Origin: Hyaloscypha bicolor E
Lineage: Eukaryota > Ascomycota > Leotiomycetes > Helotiales > Hyaloscyphaceae
DNA length: 64,000 bases
Assembly: GCF_002865645.1 (NCBI RefSeq)
Contig: NW_020194575.1
Location: forward strand, 435,247 to 499,246
Direction: 5' to 3'
The first letter of the stretch is position 1. Every line of letters begins with the position of its first letter. Under the pieces are notes generated by a model. It did no database searches. It was not told where the DNA came from and saw only the letters and a list, made by a program, of their open reading frames with translations. Shown in pieces: positions 23,191 through 35,187 of this stretch. The position numbers and the translations under genes were made by a program.

Positions 23191-26100
23191 CCTGACTTTA
23201 ATAAAATTATACCTATTAAAAAGAATTATTTAGAGAAAGCTAATAATTTAGGAATAAATAATAAGAATACCGACTTTTACCTATTATCTAATAAGAAGTA
23301 TAATATTAATAAGTCGGGAAAAGTCTAGCTCTAGATATAGAAATAGATCTCCTAAAGCAAGAATTTTACTAAGAACCTATAGATCTTACTTAGCTAATTA
23401 GCAGGAACTAGTTCTTTATTAATTATTAAATATACTAGAAAAGCAAAACTATAACCTTCTAATACTTAATAAATACCAGAGCAAATATATATATTCTAAT
23501 TAATTAAAAGCATATTTGCCCTTTAATAAAAGTACTATAAATACCCTTATATAAACTCAAAATCCCTGTTTCCTTATAAGATTTTAATAAATAACCTAGT
23601 AAAGCTATTTAATATCTAGCTACTATAGATCTAGCTATTAATTAGTACTCCTAAACTTAATAATACCTACTTACTACTAACTTCGGCTCTTATAATATAA
23701 TCCTGGAAAGGAAATAGCTAGTAAAGTATAATATTTTACCGGACTATTAATAGAATTAACTCTATTAGCTAGAGAACTATAAGATAAATTAGCCAGATCT
23801 TACTTAGAAAATCTAATATTTTAATAAGAAATATTAAAAAGATAACTATTCTAAAGATACTCTAACTAGGATCCTAAAAGGAACTAGTAAAACCAGACCC
23901 GAGAAGTAAAAGAATATACTTCTTATTTCTTTATAAGACCTTTTTATAAGAAAAGCTAAATACTAGGTAAGAAAGAAAGAGCTAGACCTTAATACTCTCG
24001 AAATAGTCAAGCTACTAGACTATTCCCGCTATTTTATTAAAGCGGCTGCCTTCTAATTAAATACTAAAGACCCCGGTAACTTGATCGGATTAGTTACTAT
24101 TAATAAGATTAATTATATACTTGAGAAATAGGGTTATAAATTAAAGAGATATCTACTACTATCCGTAGTAATTAGATAACTAATACTATAGTTTACCGGA
24201 TACTATACTCAAACTAGTAACCTAATATATTCCCTAAATATAGACAAATCCAATACCCTTAGTAATATACTATTTTTTGACTCTAAAGAACTTTAAGAAC
24301 TCCGGATATCTCTTCTTATATAGCTATATAATATAGCCAGGGCATTTTCTAAAAAAGTAGTAAATAAGCTTCCCTAGTCTTAACCCTTTAACTATAAGCT
24401 CTACTTTAATAGACCAGATCTCTTAATAAGAATAGCTTACTTCTATAAGATAAGCTCTAATAAACTCGAAAAAATAAGAGAGTATCTTATTAAGAACCTA
24501 AAAAAGAATTTTATTAAGCTATCCAAATTCCTTTTCTTATTACTAGTCTTATTTATTAAAAAGAAAGACAATAGCCTATAATTTTATATTAACTATTAAT
24601 AGCTAAATATTATAATAAAAAAAAACTACTATTTCCTATTACTTATTACCGAGACTTTTAACTAATTAGCTAAATTATTAGTATTTACCAAATTAGATAT
24701 TTAATATACTTTTAATCGAATTTATATAAAACTAGCTTCTATAATATAAGTAGCTTTTAGGACAAGATATAGATTCTTTAAACTAGTAGTTCTACTATTT
24801 AGACTTTATAATAGTCTAGTAACCTTCTAATAATATATTAATATTATTCTAATAAACTATTTAGATAATTTTTACTTGGCCTATATTAATAATATACTAA
24901 TCTTCTCTAAAAATAAAAAGAAGTATTAATAATATATTAGAACGGTCTTATAAAAGCTCTAGGATACCGGATTATAAGTTAATATTTATAAATACAAATT
25001 TAAAATCTCTAAAATAATATTTTTAGGATTTATTATCTCGGATTAGGGTATATAAATAAACCCTACCAAAATCTCTATTATCCGAAACTAGTATTAATCT
25101 ATAATAAAAAGGGAAATATAGTTATTTTTAGGCTTCTATAACTTCTATTATAGGTTTATCTAAGCCTATAGATATATCTCCTGCTCCCTAAACTATCTAA
25201 CTAAAAGAGATATTCCGCCAAAGTTTATACTTAATAAAACCTAGCTAGATACCTTTAATTAGTTTAAGAATCTGCTTTTCTTTATTCCTATACTTCTCTA
25301 TTTCAAATATAATAGGGAAACTTGCCTGGAAACTAATTATTTAGACCTAGCCGCTATAGGTATATTCTTTTAAAAAAGTCTAGAAAACGGATAATAGTAC
25401 CTAGTCTTATTCTATTCCAAAGCTCTTTAAAAAGCCGAGAGCTACTATAAAATTTATAATAAGGAACTTCTTACTATTATCTAAGGACTCCGGAAATAGT
25501 AGGTAGAACTAATTAGCTTACCTAATTTTCTAATTATTACTAATTATAAAGCTCTCGAGTATTTTGGTACTAAGAGGCCCTTAAATAAATAATAAATCTA
25601 ATAGATAAGTTTCCTATTATAATTCTATTATTAGATTACTTATTAGCCAAATAAAAATAATACTATTACTAATATCTTATCCTAAAAGAATAAGCTTATA
25701 CTAACCCAGAAGCAGGCTAAGGAAGCTAAAAGAACTAGATAAGTTATCTTATTAGATCTAATTCTCGCTTCTACTAAAATAAAAGATATAGCTTATATTT
25801 CTACTAAGGTAAAAGAAATAGATAAGCTATTAGTTATAGTTAAAGTCCTATAAGCTAATTGGACAAACCTAGTTCTAGAGAACAAATATAAGAAAGCCCG
25901 GGAAAATATAGATCTATAAAAAATATTAAATAGCTATATATTTTATAATAAAAGACTTATTATACCGGACGGATATAATAATCTATAAACTAGGCTCCTA
26001 TAATAAATTTATAATATAATAACTACTATATATCCCGGTTAAAATAAAATAAAAATCCTAGTTTAGAAACTTTACTAGTAGCTTACTCTTTCTATAGATA

Positions 26101-27899
26101 TTAACCGCTTTATAGTAAACTACTATAAATATTAAAGGTCTTATAAGCTAAAAGACAAAATACTAGGCCTATTATACCTATTACCGGTTTCCCTAAAAAT
26201 ATAAGACAATTTGTCTATAGACTTCTATATTCCTGGCTTTATAAATAAGAGATATAATAATATATTTATTATAGTTAATTAATTATCTAAATAATATATA
26301 AGCTTACTAATAACTAAGAATACTATAGCTAGAATTACTACCGGCCTATTCTATTATTATATCTAGTAATTCCGAGAATCTCTTCTTACTATTATAAGTA
26401 ATTAAGAACCCTAATTTATTTTAGACTTTATAAATAAACTATTAAGATTAACTAGAACTAAGCTAAAGCTCTTAACTATAGAATATACCCAAACTAATAA
26501 ATAAACAGAAATTATTAACTAGATTATTAATACTCGACTTTATTTCTTTATTAATTACTTCTAGAATAATTAGGCAGATTTACTTCCGGTATTTAATACT
26601 ATAGGTACTACCTATCTATATAAATTAACTAGCTTATTTCCCTTAATAGTCGACTATAGATATAAACTCAGGCTAAACTTTAACTAGATACTATTAATAA
26701 TAGAATTCAAAATACCGAGAAAGAAACTTAATTAGAAAAAAATATAATAGTAGGCTAAGAGAATTAATACTACTATTAATTATACCCGAGAATATATAGT
26801 GGTAGCTTAGGAGTATTAAGCCAAGTAAGCTAATAAGAAACGGTAAGAACTAGACTTTAATTCAGGAAATATAATCTATATAATTAAAAAAACATAAAAA
26901 ACGAACCGTTTATCTAATAAATTAGACTACTTCCTTACTAGACTATTTAAGATTAATAAAATAGTCGGCTATTTATATTAATTAGACCTTCTCCTATTAT
27001 ATAGGATTTGGCTAATTTTCTATATAGATAAGCTTTATAAGAATCCTACTAACCTATTATCTAGCCAAACTAATAAAGAGCCTAGTTCTACTAAAGTTAA
27101 TAGTAAACTTAAATAAAAAATCGAAAAGATCCTTTTTTCTAAAGTACTTTATAGTAAGTTTTATTATAAAATTAAATAGAAGAAATAGGATATAAATAAT
27201 AAATAATACCTTATATTAAACTTTAAGAACTTAGTATTTAAACTATATAAATTTTATAAGTAGAACTCCGGTAAAACAGGACCTTTTATCTAGCTAAATA
27301 AATAAATCTAGTATACTAAAGAAAATAAGTTTAATAAAGACTATCTAGATAATAATAAACCTTAATAATAAGGTCTCTATAACTAGAGAAAAAGAAGAAA
27401 AACCTAAATATTTCCCGGATTTTATTTAAATCCTAGTATATTTCTTTTATTTTATTATATTAGTATTTATTTTCTTTTTTAGAAATCTGGGCAAAATATC
27501 TTTCTTTACTATACTAGATTATACTCTATTATCTAAGTAAATTATAAAAAAAAAAAGTAAATTCTTAAAGCTAAGCTAAAGATAAATACTTACCTATATT
27601 AATTCAAAATATTATTAAAAATTAAGGAAAACCTTTTTAACTACTTTAATCTTTATAACCTTAACTATTTATACTACTACTACTGCCTTAATAGAACTAT
27701 TAATAAAGACGAAATAGATAAGAAATCCCGGTAATATATTATCTATAGCCGGACTAAGTAAGGCAGCTTACTAGATCCTAAATAACTTAAGTAATAATAA
27801 TAGTATCTCAAGTTTAGTAACTATTACTATTATTAATATAATTACTAGCCAAACTACCTTTATAAACGAAAATAGTAATTTCCTTACCTAAGAACAAGT

Positions 27900-28690
27900 T
27901 AATATATAAAATATAGCCTATATTACTCTTGAGAATATACCTGAAATTACTATAGAGAATATCTTAGCAAAAAGTTCTAAGAATAATAAAATAGAGGTTT
28001 TAGTTACTAGTAATAATAAGCCTAATAGTCTAATAAGCGGAATAGATAGTACTAATAAGGGCTTCCTTATTAATCTTATAAAGCCAAATACTAAAAAAAT
28101 TAAAAAGAGTAAGGCTAGCTTATTCAAGAAATATAAGGTATTAGATAATAGTAAGGATTCTAATAATAAAAAGACTAAGGATAAAAAGACTTCTAGTAAT
28201 AAAGAAAACTCTAACTATAATAAAGGTAACTAAACTAGTATTAAGATACGTATTATAACTAGAAGATATATAGTACCAAGTACTAGTTATTATATAAAGT
28301 ACTAGTCTGAAACTAAGAGCTAGAAAATAATCCTAAATACCAAATTAAAGAAGTAATACCTTATAGATATTAATAAATTAGTAAATAATATTATTTAAGA
28401 AATCAGAAAACCTTTTAGAAGCTTCTATAAAACTAAAATCATATAGCTCAAGGCCCGGGAATTTAATAATAAAGTAGCTCAAATAACCGCCCTTAATATA
28501 TAAGTCTTTACTATAGAAGAATAACTTAAGGATATATATATTAAGCTCGAAAAGGCCCAGAAGTTAATTAAGTAGCTTAAAAACGGTATAATTAAGCCAA
28601 ATACTACTATCCTAACTAAGAAGAAAGGCAAGCAAGCTACTATATTAAAGCCTATATTAATGAATAAACTCAATCTGCTATCCCTATTTA
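27900..28690 (+). pseudogene. Possible third ORF of the retrotransposon (Lys-rich, coiled-coil-like)
   Basis: Between the chromodomain and the 3' LTR lies about 1.6 kb that ordinary Gypsy elements do not need. In one plus-strand frame about 100 codons are open from 27943, then continue with sparse TAA/TAG stops. The residue composition is rich in Lys, Asn and Ser. The end (DIYIKLEKAQKLIK-stop-LKNG) looks like a coiled coil. I do not recognise it. It could be an extra structural gene or captured host sequence. The hydrophobic frames on the minus strand here are its shadow. Confidence 0.45.
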
Positions 28691-28987
28691 AAGACCGCCT
28701 AATAATAATAGTCCTAATATTAGCTATAGCCTATATAGTACTCCTAGACTATATTATTAATATGGGTATAGGTATAATGCGAGCGACGGATACTAAGGAC
28801 TAGCCGGAACATACTAGGAACTGGGTTATTCTGGCAGAGTCAAGACCATGCTTCGATTATAAGTAAGCTATAGAGATTAGACGGAATAGGGTTAATAGCC
28901 GTTATTTCCTCTTTTTTCTTTTCTATACTACGGCTAAATAATCCCCTAAATAAGGGCATTTAGACTTCTCTTTAGGGGGGGGGGTAA

Positions 28988-29192
28988 TATAACAGCTGGT
29001 ATAAGGGTATAATCTGCCAAAAACAGGATATCGGAAACAGGTATAAAACGAAGCTAAGCCAGAATTACTTGGACGGAATAATACTAAAGGTCGAGGCATT
29101 CTCCCTACTTTATTCCATAGCTTAGTATTTTCTAATATATAAGATTCTTTAAACTTTGCGCCTTTGACTATTATATTAATCCCGCCGTTATA
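28988..29192 (+). repeat. 3' LTR
   Basis: 205 bp, beginning TATAACAGC and ending GCCGTTATA, followed by the CTCTT duplication. Most of the transitions separating the two LTRs put T or A in this copy, so it appears the more mutated. Confidence 0.92.
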
Positions 29193-29427
29193 CTCTTTAT
29201 AATTTAGTTATATATTATTTAAAGAAAAAGAAGAGAATTTATTACTTATATAACTTTTATATGGGTTTCATATAATAATTAGAAATAATTAATTATATTT
29301 AATTATAAATTTTCTAATAATTAATTTTTTTTTAGAAGTCGATAATCAAATTATAATTAATTATTTACTTGATTTAATTAAATACAATTAATTACCTTAA
29401 TTATTTTTTGATATACTGGCCACCCTT

Positions 29428-30032
29428 CCTAATCTATTACGACATCGTGGCAGTATCCGTTCTCGTTCTCTCTGTCAAACTTACAAGGATGCCTGCCGGG
29501 GCCGATTTTGGATCTGTTGGAATTTGTGATTTCAAAGGGTAAAAAGGAGGTAAGGTTTATTTCCTGAGATACGATCGGGCTTAAATCCTTGGCCCTAATC
29601 GCACTTTACGTAATTACACGTGCTCTGATTACATATAAAAGCGTGATCAAATATTATAAGGGAGTATCTTCAAAGTCAAGTAAATGGCTTCCAGCGCACC
29701 CCACTCTCTCTCCCTTCCTCCCTCCCTCTCTCTAGAGGCCCAGTACTCCCTATTTAGTACTCCCTATTTAGTACTCCCTATCTAGTACTCCCTATTTAGT
29801 ACTCCCTATTTAGTACTCCCTATTTAGTGCTTCCTAGAACACCCAGTGAGAAAGCAGGACTGAAGTGCACTACAGGACGATTTATAATTTTACAATCCCC
29901 CACATTGATCATCAAGCTATTGCTGATGTGTCTTTATTTCAAGCCGCAAACAGCGGTTGTAAAGGGATATCTACCATCAATCAACAACCACCATATTTCA
30001 GCTTTATCGTTCGCCAGTCCTCCTACCAAGTT
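29428..30032. other. Intergenic region with CT tract and minisatellite
   Basis: Besides the minisatellite, no gene is supported. It lies downstream of the minus-strand membrane-protein gene and may contain its 3' untranslated region. Confidence 0.4.
29742..29825. repeat. Minisatellite, six copies of a 14-bp unit
   Basis: The unit AGTACTCCCTATTT is repeated six times head to tail with one substitution in the third copy (TATCT), followed by a partial seventh copy (AGTGCTTCCT). It is preceded by a CT-rich tract (29700-29733). Confidence 0.9.
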
Positions 30033-31939
30033 CTAGTCCTCCTTAATCCGTACTCTCGCGTTCTTCATCGTCCTTATTATTTCAGAAGTCTGTGCCCTTG
30101 CTGCCAGACGGCCACTAATCCCCTCTTCTCCATCCATCAAGAGCTTGTGCCTAGCGTCAAAGAACGGAAAAGCAGATACTGGAAATGTCAAGCTCGATCG
30201 TCGGAGGCACGTCCATACCAAGACGGTCCACACGAAGACGAGCACCAAGCCCTGTAACACCACACAAAGGACAAACATCGCATTATCGAACTTCAACTTG
30301 ACGTATGGCTCCACAATCGAAACCGTAGTATAGAACTGCGGCGACAAGCCAGCCTCAAGCATATCGGACTTGACTGCTATATTCCCCCAATTATTATTGT
30401 TGAAAAGCCAGAAGGGGAAGGCGACTATGCTCTGGAAGTTCTGCTGAGCAATGCCGTACGTATACGGGCTATCGAGCTGGGCGTACGAGTTGAAGAAGCT
30501 CTGGGCGATGGAGGAGGGTGCCGGGATGTCGGATGCGGTGTAGTTGAGCAGCCAGCGCAGGACTTCTCTGTATGCTGTAAGATCAATATCTGTCACCATC
30601 TCTGGTGACGTGATGCTCTCTACGCTGACAATTGTGTAGTTAGAACGCGAGGCGATGACGGTCGCCTCGCGGGTATAGAATTCGATACGGGTGGTGATGT
30701 TGTTCCATGGTGTCCCGATATCGCATTGTCCATTATTAGTGCCGTTCGCGCAGACAAAGAGGCCTGTAACAAGAAGGCGTTAGCAAGGAGAATCGAACTA
30801 AGCTATATGGAAATCAACGTTGAGTGACGCAGACAGACCTGCTCTCAGTGCGTTCGTCACTGCCTCGTCGTTGACGACGCAGAACCGCATTGCAATGGGG
30901 CTGTCTGACGAGCCAAACTGGTCGCAATCCGCATCTGTAAATACGTCTGAAACAGGACTTGAAAAGTCTATCTGAACGGATGGCGTATTGTCAACCCTGG
31001 CCATCTGATAGTCCTGATAGTCTGAGAATGTTGCCGAATCCCATGGTTCGGACTGGGAGAGGCCGCCTGAGAGAAGATACGACACACAGCTCTCGCCCGA
31101 GCAGTGGACCGGCGTCGAGATTGTCGAGATTAGCGGGTTGATAACAAGGATGTACACTGCTGCAAAGTATTGGAACGGCAGAAGTGTATACGGATCGCCC
31201 GGGACTAATGTTTTGAGGTTAGTGAAGAAAGGTTGTACGAGTGTTCCATTGAAAGCTCCTATGCCTGCGGTGACGTTGTAGGTGGTCGCAACATCATACA
31301 CTGTCAGGAAAGACGTGTTGACTGATTATTGTATTAGATAACTCTAAGCAGAAAGTGCCGCAGGTCGATTGAGCTGGGAGCACATACAAAAGAGAACCAG
31401 CCCAGATAGCCACTGAGCCAAGTGAAGGAAGAGCCTGCCAAGTGTAACATTAGCATAAGGAGAAGGCAAAGAGGTTAAGTACGGCATTACCGAGACCATG
31501 CCCAGACTCTGTCTTGAGAATTTGACGCGGACGAGACAAGTAGCCTAACTGTACCCCATTGCATAGTTGATGGAGAGAGGGCCAAGAGACTTAGGTACGA
31601 GATTCCTTTTGGCGAGTTCATCTGCAGCCACAACAACAACATAAAGGCCTCGTTGAGCACATAAGTCATGCATATGTACAGGACGCCTTGCGAGGCTCGG
31701 ACAATTGCTAGAGTAGTACTACTGTCTGTCTTTGAGAGCCTATTAAGCGGCAGGTTCCTGTTTGAGAGGTCCACGGCGACATAGGCTGATTGGACGAAGA
31801 GAATCACAATTGCGAGAAGGGCGAAGGCTAAAGTTGCAATAATGAATTGTAGAATGGTCGGCCCCTTTGGCTGAGAAGTTTTTGTGTCTTTACGTTCAAT
31901 GGAGCGATCGACGAGCTCGGAATCTGCCTCAGCCGCCAT
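30033..31939 (-). CDS. Membrane protein of unknown function (562 aa)
   Basis: Four exons on the minus strand: 31939-31491, 31434-31388, 31300-30839 and 30763-30033. Phases close to 562 residues. Visible parts: a polar N-terminus; a membrane segment (about residues 28-52, ILQFIIATLAFALLAIVILF); a second (about 85-107) and a weaker one across exon 2 (LAQWLSGLVLF); a large region of about 330 residues with several N-glycosylation sequons and paired Cys (HCSGESC, DADC, MRFC, FVCAN), probably extracellular; then a C-terminal membrane segment (AMFVLCVVLQGLVLVFVWTVLVW) and a basic tail. This architecture occurs in uncharacterised fungal membrane proteins, and I cannot assign a function. It is unmutated although surrounded by RIP-degraded repeats. 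Confidence 0.85.
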
Positions 31940-32056
31940 ATTGATATTATATCTGATCAGAGATATAAATCTTGTTGCAAGAGCGAAGGCATTGTTTTTG
32001 TTTACGCAAGCATAATTGAGAAAAGTTTCTGAAGAGCCTGATGATCTGATCCACCC

Positions 32057-34912
32057 CGTTCGTCAATACGAGCGATTAATTAATCGCACGCTACGATTAA
32101 TTAATCGGAAGCCCGATTAATTAATAGGGACGGGAATACGATTCGGGCTCCATAGTGGGTCCCGATTACCCAACCGGGTAATATTAAGGCCTCGGAAAGA
32201 GCAAAAATAGTATATATTAGAATATTTTATCCAAATTAAGCTTTATTATATATGCCTCCCGCTTTGTCTAGGTACGTCTATAGCTAGCCTAGCCCTTTTT
32301 AGTACCCTTACGCCCACTTGATTACCTGGTTCTCCTTCTCTAGCTCTATTCTCACGTACTTACTTAATAGCTACTCTTTTCTTTACTTTCTCAGATATCC
32401 TTCTAGTCTTCTAAACTAACGAAATTAAATCCTGATTATTCTCCTTTATTATTATTTTAGAAAGAGTAATTTTCTCTGTTTTACAGGCTATATTAGTAAT
32501 AGGCAAATCGGAATAGGTTACTTATAAAGTAACTTTATTAAGAATATTATATAGCCAGAGAATTATAAGTTTGCTATATTTAATAATTAACCGGTAATTC
32601 TATTTTTAATTAGCTTTTATTAGAAGTATATTCTCAGAAATTATATATCTTTAAAATCTTTTCTAAAACTCTTACTAGAATTCTTATTATTTCTATACTA
32701 AATTAATATTATTTTGGAATCTATAAAGTTATAATCTCTTAAATATTATATTTAAAAACTTTAATACTTGCCCTTTTTACTATATTCTCTTACTATTTTC
32801 TTATATATTCTATAACTCTTTTAATTAGTTTAAATAAAATTATCTTTTTAGCTATTTTCTTCTATTTTATTTCTTTATTTTATTTAGAAATATTACTTTT
32901 ATTAATATTAATTTCTTTTTTTATAGCCTCTAGGGCCCTAAGGGCTATATATATATAGTAAGTATTCTTTTTATAGCCTAGGAAATTAATAAATAGCTTT
33001 TATCTAAATTAGATCTTATATAATATATTATTTTTTAGAAAAAACTAATATAATTATAGTATTAATTACTTATATAATTAAAAGAAGTAATTATATTTAT
33101 AATTAGATACTAGTATTTACTTATAGCCCGCAATTATTTCTTAAAGATTTAATTAATAACCTTAATAGAGTTCTAAAATTAGAAATAATAAATTTATCTA
33201 TAAATAATCTTTATTTCTTTTTTCTTATAAATTTTAATTACTTTTCTCTTAAACTTATTCTTATTATTATAGGCTAAAATAGTAATATATTTATTATTAT
33301 TTAGCTATTTAGTAAACTTGTTTATATCTTTATTTATAATCTTAGCCTTAAGATTACAAATTTAAATAAACTTGAAAAAATAGTATTTTAATTACTAGAT
33401 TTATATATATTCCCTATCTGAATTATATTATAATAATATTAGTAAATAATATAAATAAAAATTATTAGAATTTCCTGGAAATTTTCTAAAAAAAAATTAC
33501 AAAAATCGTAAAATTATAATAAAAGCTTAAAAATATAGGAAATATAAAAAATATAAAAATAAATTATATAGTTTAGGAAATACTTATATAGAAATTTATT
33601 AAATTCAGAATTATATACTAGCTAAAATAATAAAATTAGATAAGTATAATTCCTGTATTATTTTTTTTAAATCTTTTTTTTATTATAATAAGTATAATAG
33701 GTAATTATTTAAGTATAATTATTATGAAATAAGTTATACTAAATTCGCTTTATATATTTAAATATAATATTAAAGGCTATTATATAATTAATATAAAAAT
33801 TAATAAATTTAAAGAAATATTTACTTATATATATTAATTTTTTATAAATAGTAATTAAAATCTCAAAGGTATTATTATAATAAAGAGTATATTAAACTAA
33901 AAGAATCTTATTATAATAAATATTATAATATTTCTTATAATATATCTAATTATTCTAAAGCTTATATAATTAGGATTTATATTTAATATTAGCCTAATAG
34001 TATTTCTTTACTTTAGTTTTACTAGAAAATAAAGTATTAGGCTTTTATAACTATTATTTAATATCTATATATTTCCGAATAATAAGAATTTTCTTATTAC
34101 TTTCTTTAATAAGCCTTTAATTCTATATAGCTTTATTTTTAGTAAACTAATTATTAGTAAACTAATTATTAGTAAACTAATTATTAGTAAACTAATTATT
34201 AATAGACTCTTTAGTAATAGGGAAAAGTAAAAACTAGATACTAGAAAAATATATTTCTAAAATAGTAATATTAAAATATTACTTTACTTGCCTATAAATA
34301 CATTAATAAAATGTATGAGAAACTAGAATTAAATAAAGAATTAAAAGAGATATATTAGAAGTAAAGTAATTAATTAATTAAAAAATATAAAAATTAATAG
34401 TTATATTTAGTAAATTAGTATTTATAATATTTATAATATAAATTATATCTAAAAAAAAATAAGGAAATAAAGGCCCTATATATATCTAGAAGCTCTAGAG
34501 AAGTGTTTTTACTTCTATTATTACTTCTTTTAATATCTAGAAATTTTTTTAAATAAACTATATAATATTATAAATATAGTATAAATAAGTAAGATATAAG
34601 CGAAATAAGAAAATTAGACTTGAGGATATCTTTAGTATTAAATATTAGAAATCTATATTATAGTATAAAGAATAAGGCTTAAGCAAAGTAAAGAATATAG
34701 AAGTAAGGATATATTTAGAACGAACTAGTAAGTAAAAGATTTCAGCTCCCTTAGCCCCGAAACCCCAATATTATGTAATTAATCAATCGGGTATCCGATT
34801 AATTAATGGGGACCCACTGTGGCTTCCGAATCGTAATCCCCTCTGATTAACTAATTGTAGCGTCCGATTAATTAATCGGGGGGGCCGATTGATCAATCGC
34901 TCGTATTGACGA
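32057..34912. mobile_element. 2.86-kb DNA element with long inverted repeats
   Basis: The two ends are inverted copies over roughly 120 bp with indels, starting CCCGTTCGTCAATACGAGCG on both sides. The left end has three, and the right end similar, copies of the palindromic motif CGATTAATTAATCG. The interior (32.2-34.75 kb) is very AT-rich and stop-dense, with no readable transposase. I found no clear target-site duplication, so the exact boundaries (within a few bases) and superfamily are open. A related, less mutated terminus occurs at 44090-44123. Confidence 0.7.
34141..34200. repeat. Tandem repeat, four copies of a 15-bp AT-rich unit
   Basis: Four perfect copies of AGTAAACTAATTATT inside the degraded element. 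It is a local amplification in AT-rich DNA. Confidence 0.9.
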
Positions 34913-35187
34913 ACGGGAGTGAACAGATCGAGCATTGACACGCTAGAGACTGAGAAGTGTGTGCAGCAGCAACTGGTTGACAATACCTTGCAGCTGCAGC
35001 TAATATTGGGTATGTCGGGTCGTCAGTGGCTGGATAGCTCAACTGGCCTTTTCAGGCAGGTTACACAAGCTATGAAGTAGCAATCTAATCAGATATGATT
35101 GGCCTGCGACCGGAAGGATTCATGTGGCTCGGAGAATGCAGCTCGTTCCATCGACGAATCAAGGCATTCGTGCTTACCAATCACATA

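Larger units (their letters stand above)
21181..29192 (+). mobile_element. Ty3/Gypsy chromovirus-like LTR retrotransposon, RIP-degraded (8012 bp)
   Basis: Two 205-bp LTRs and a 5-bp target-site duplication CTCTT (21176-21180, 29193-29197) define the element. The interior has no intact frame, but plus-strand translation through stops shows the Gypsy order. These parts are: a gag zinc knuckle remnant (23149-23190); reverse transcriptase (AYINNILIFSKN at 24879-24914, and FLGF...FYRFI-like region near 25.0-25.2 kb); RNase H (YNKELLTII near 25.46 kb); integrase (LSIDFYIPGF near 26.21 kb); and a C-terminal chromodomain-like stretch (27.12-27.29 kb). A G-rich polypurine tract (about 28973-28984) precedes the 3' LTR. 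Stops are TAA or TAG where Gln or Trp codons are expected, as RIP produces. The element cannot transpose autonomously. Confidence 0.95.
20769..29418. mobile_element. hAT-like element split by a nested Gypsy retrotransposon
   Basis: An 8-bp direct repeat GCCACCCT flanks the whole block (20761-20768 and 29419-29426). Immediately inside are inverted ends: TAGTGTGTCAAATAAT on the left and, reverse-complemented, CAGTATATCAAAAAAT on the right. The expected hAT terminus CAGTGTGTCAAA explains both by C-to-T or G-to-A changes. Removing the retrotransposon and one 5-bp duplication leaves an element of about 633 bp, so it is a MITE-sized hAT relative that was hit by a Gypsy insertion. Direct AT-rich repeats (20851-20900 and 29351-29398) also link the two halves. 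Confidence 0.7.

Noticed and set aside
27918..28673. Hydrophobic minus-strand frames resembling membrane proteins
   Set aside because: They lie in the AT-rich retrotransposon interior and mirror Lys/Asn-rich plus-strand codons.
34141..34200. Regular short repeats considered as a CRISPR array
   Set aside because: Head-to-tail tandem units without unique spacers, in eukaryotic transposon DNA.
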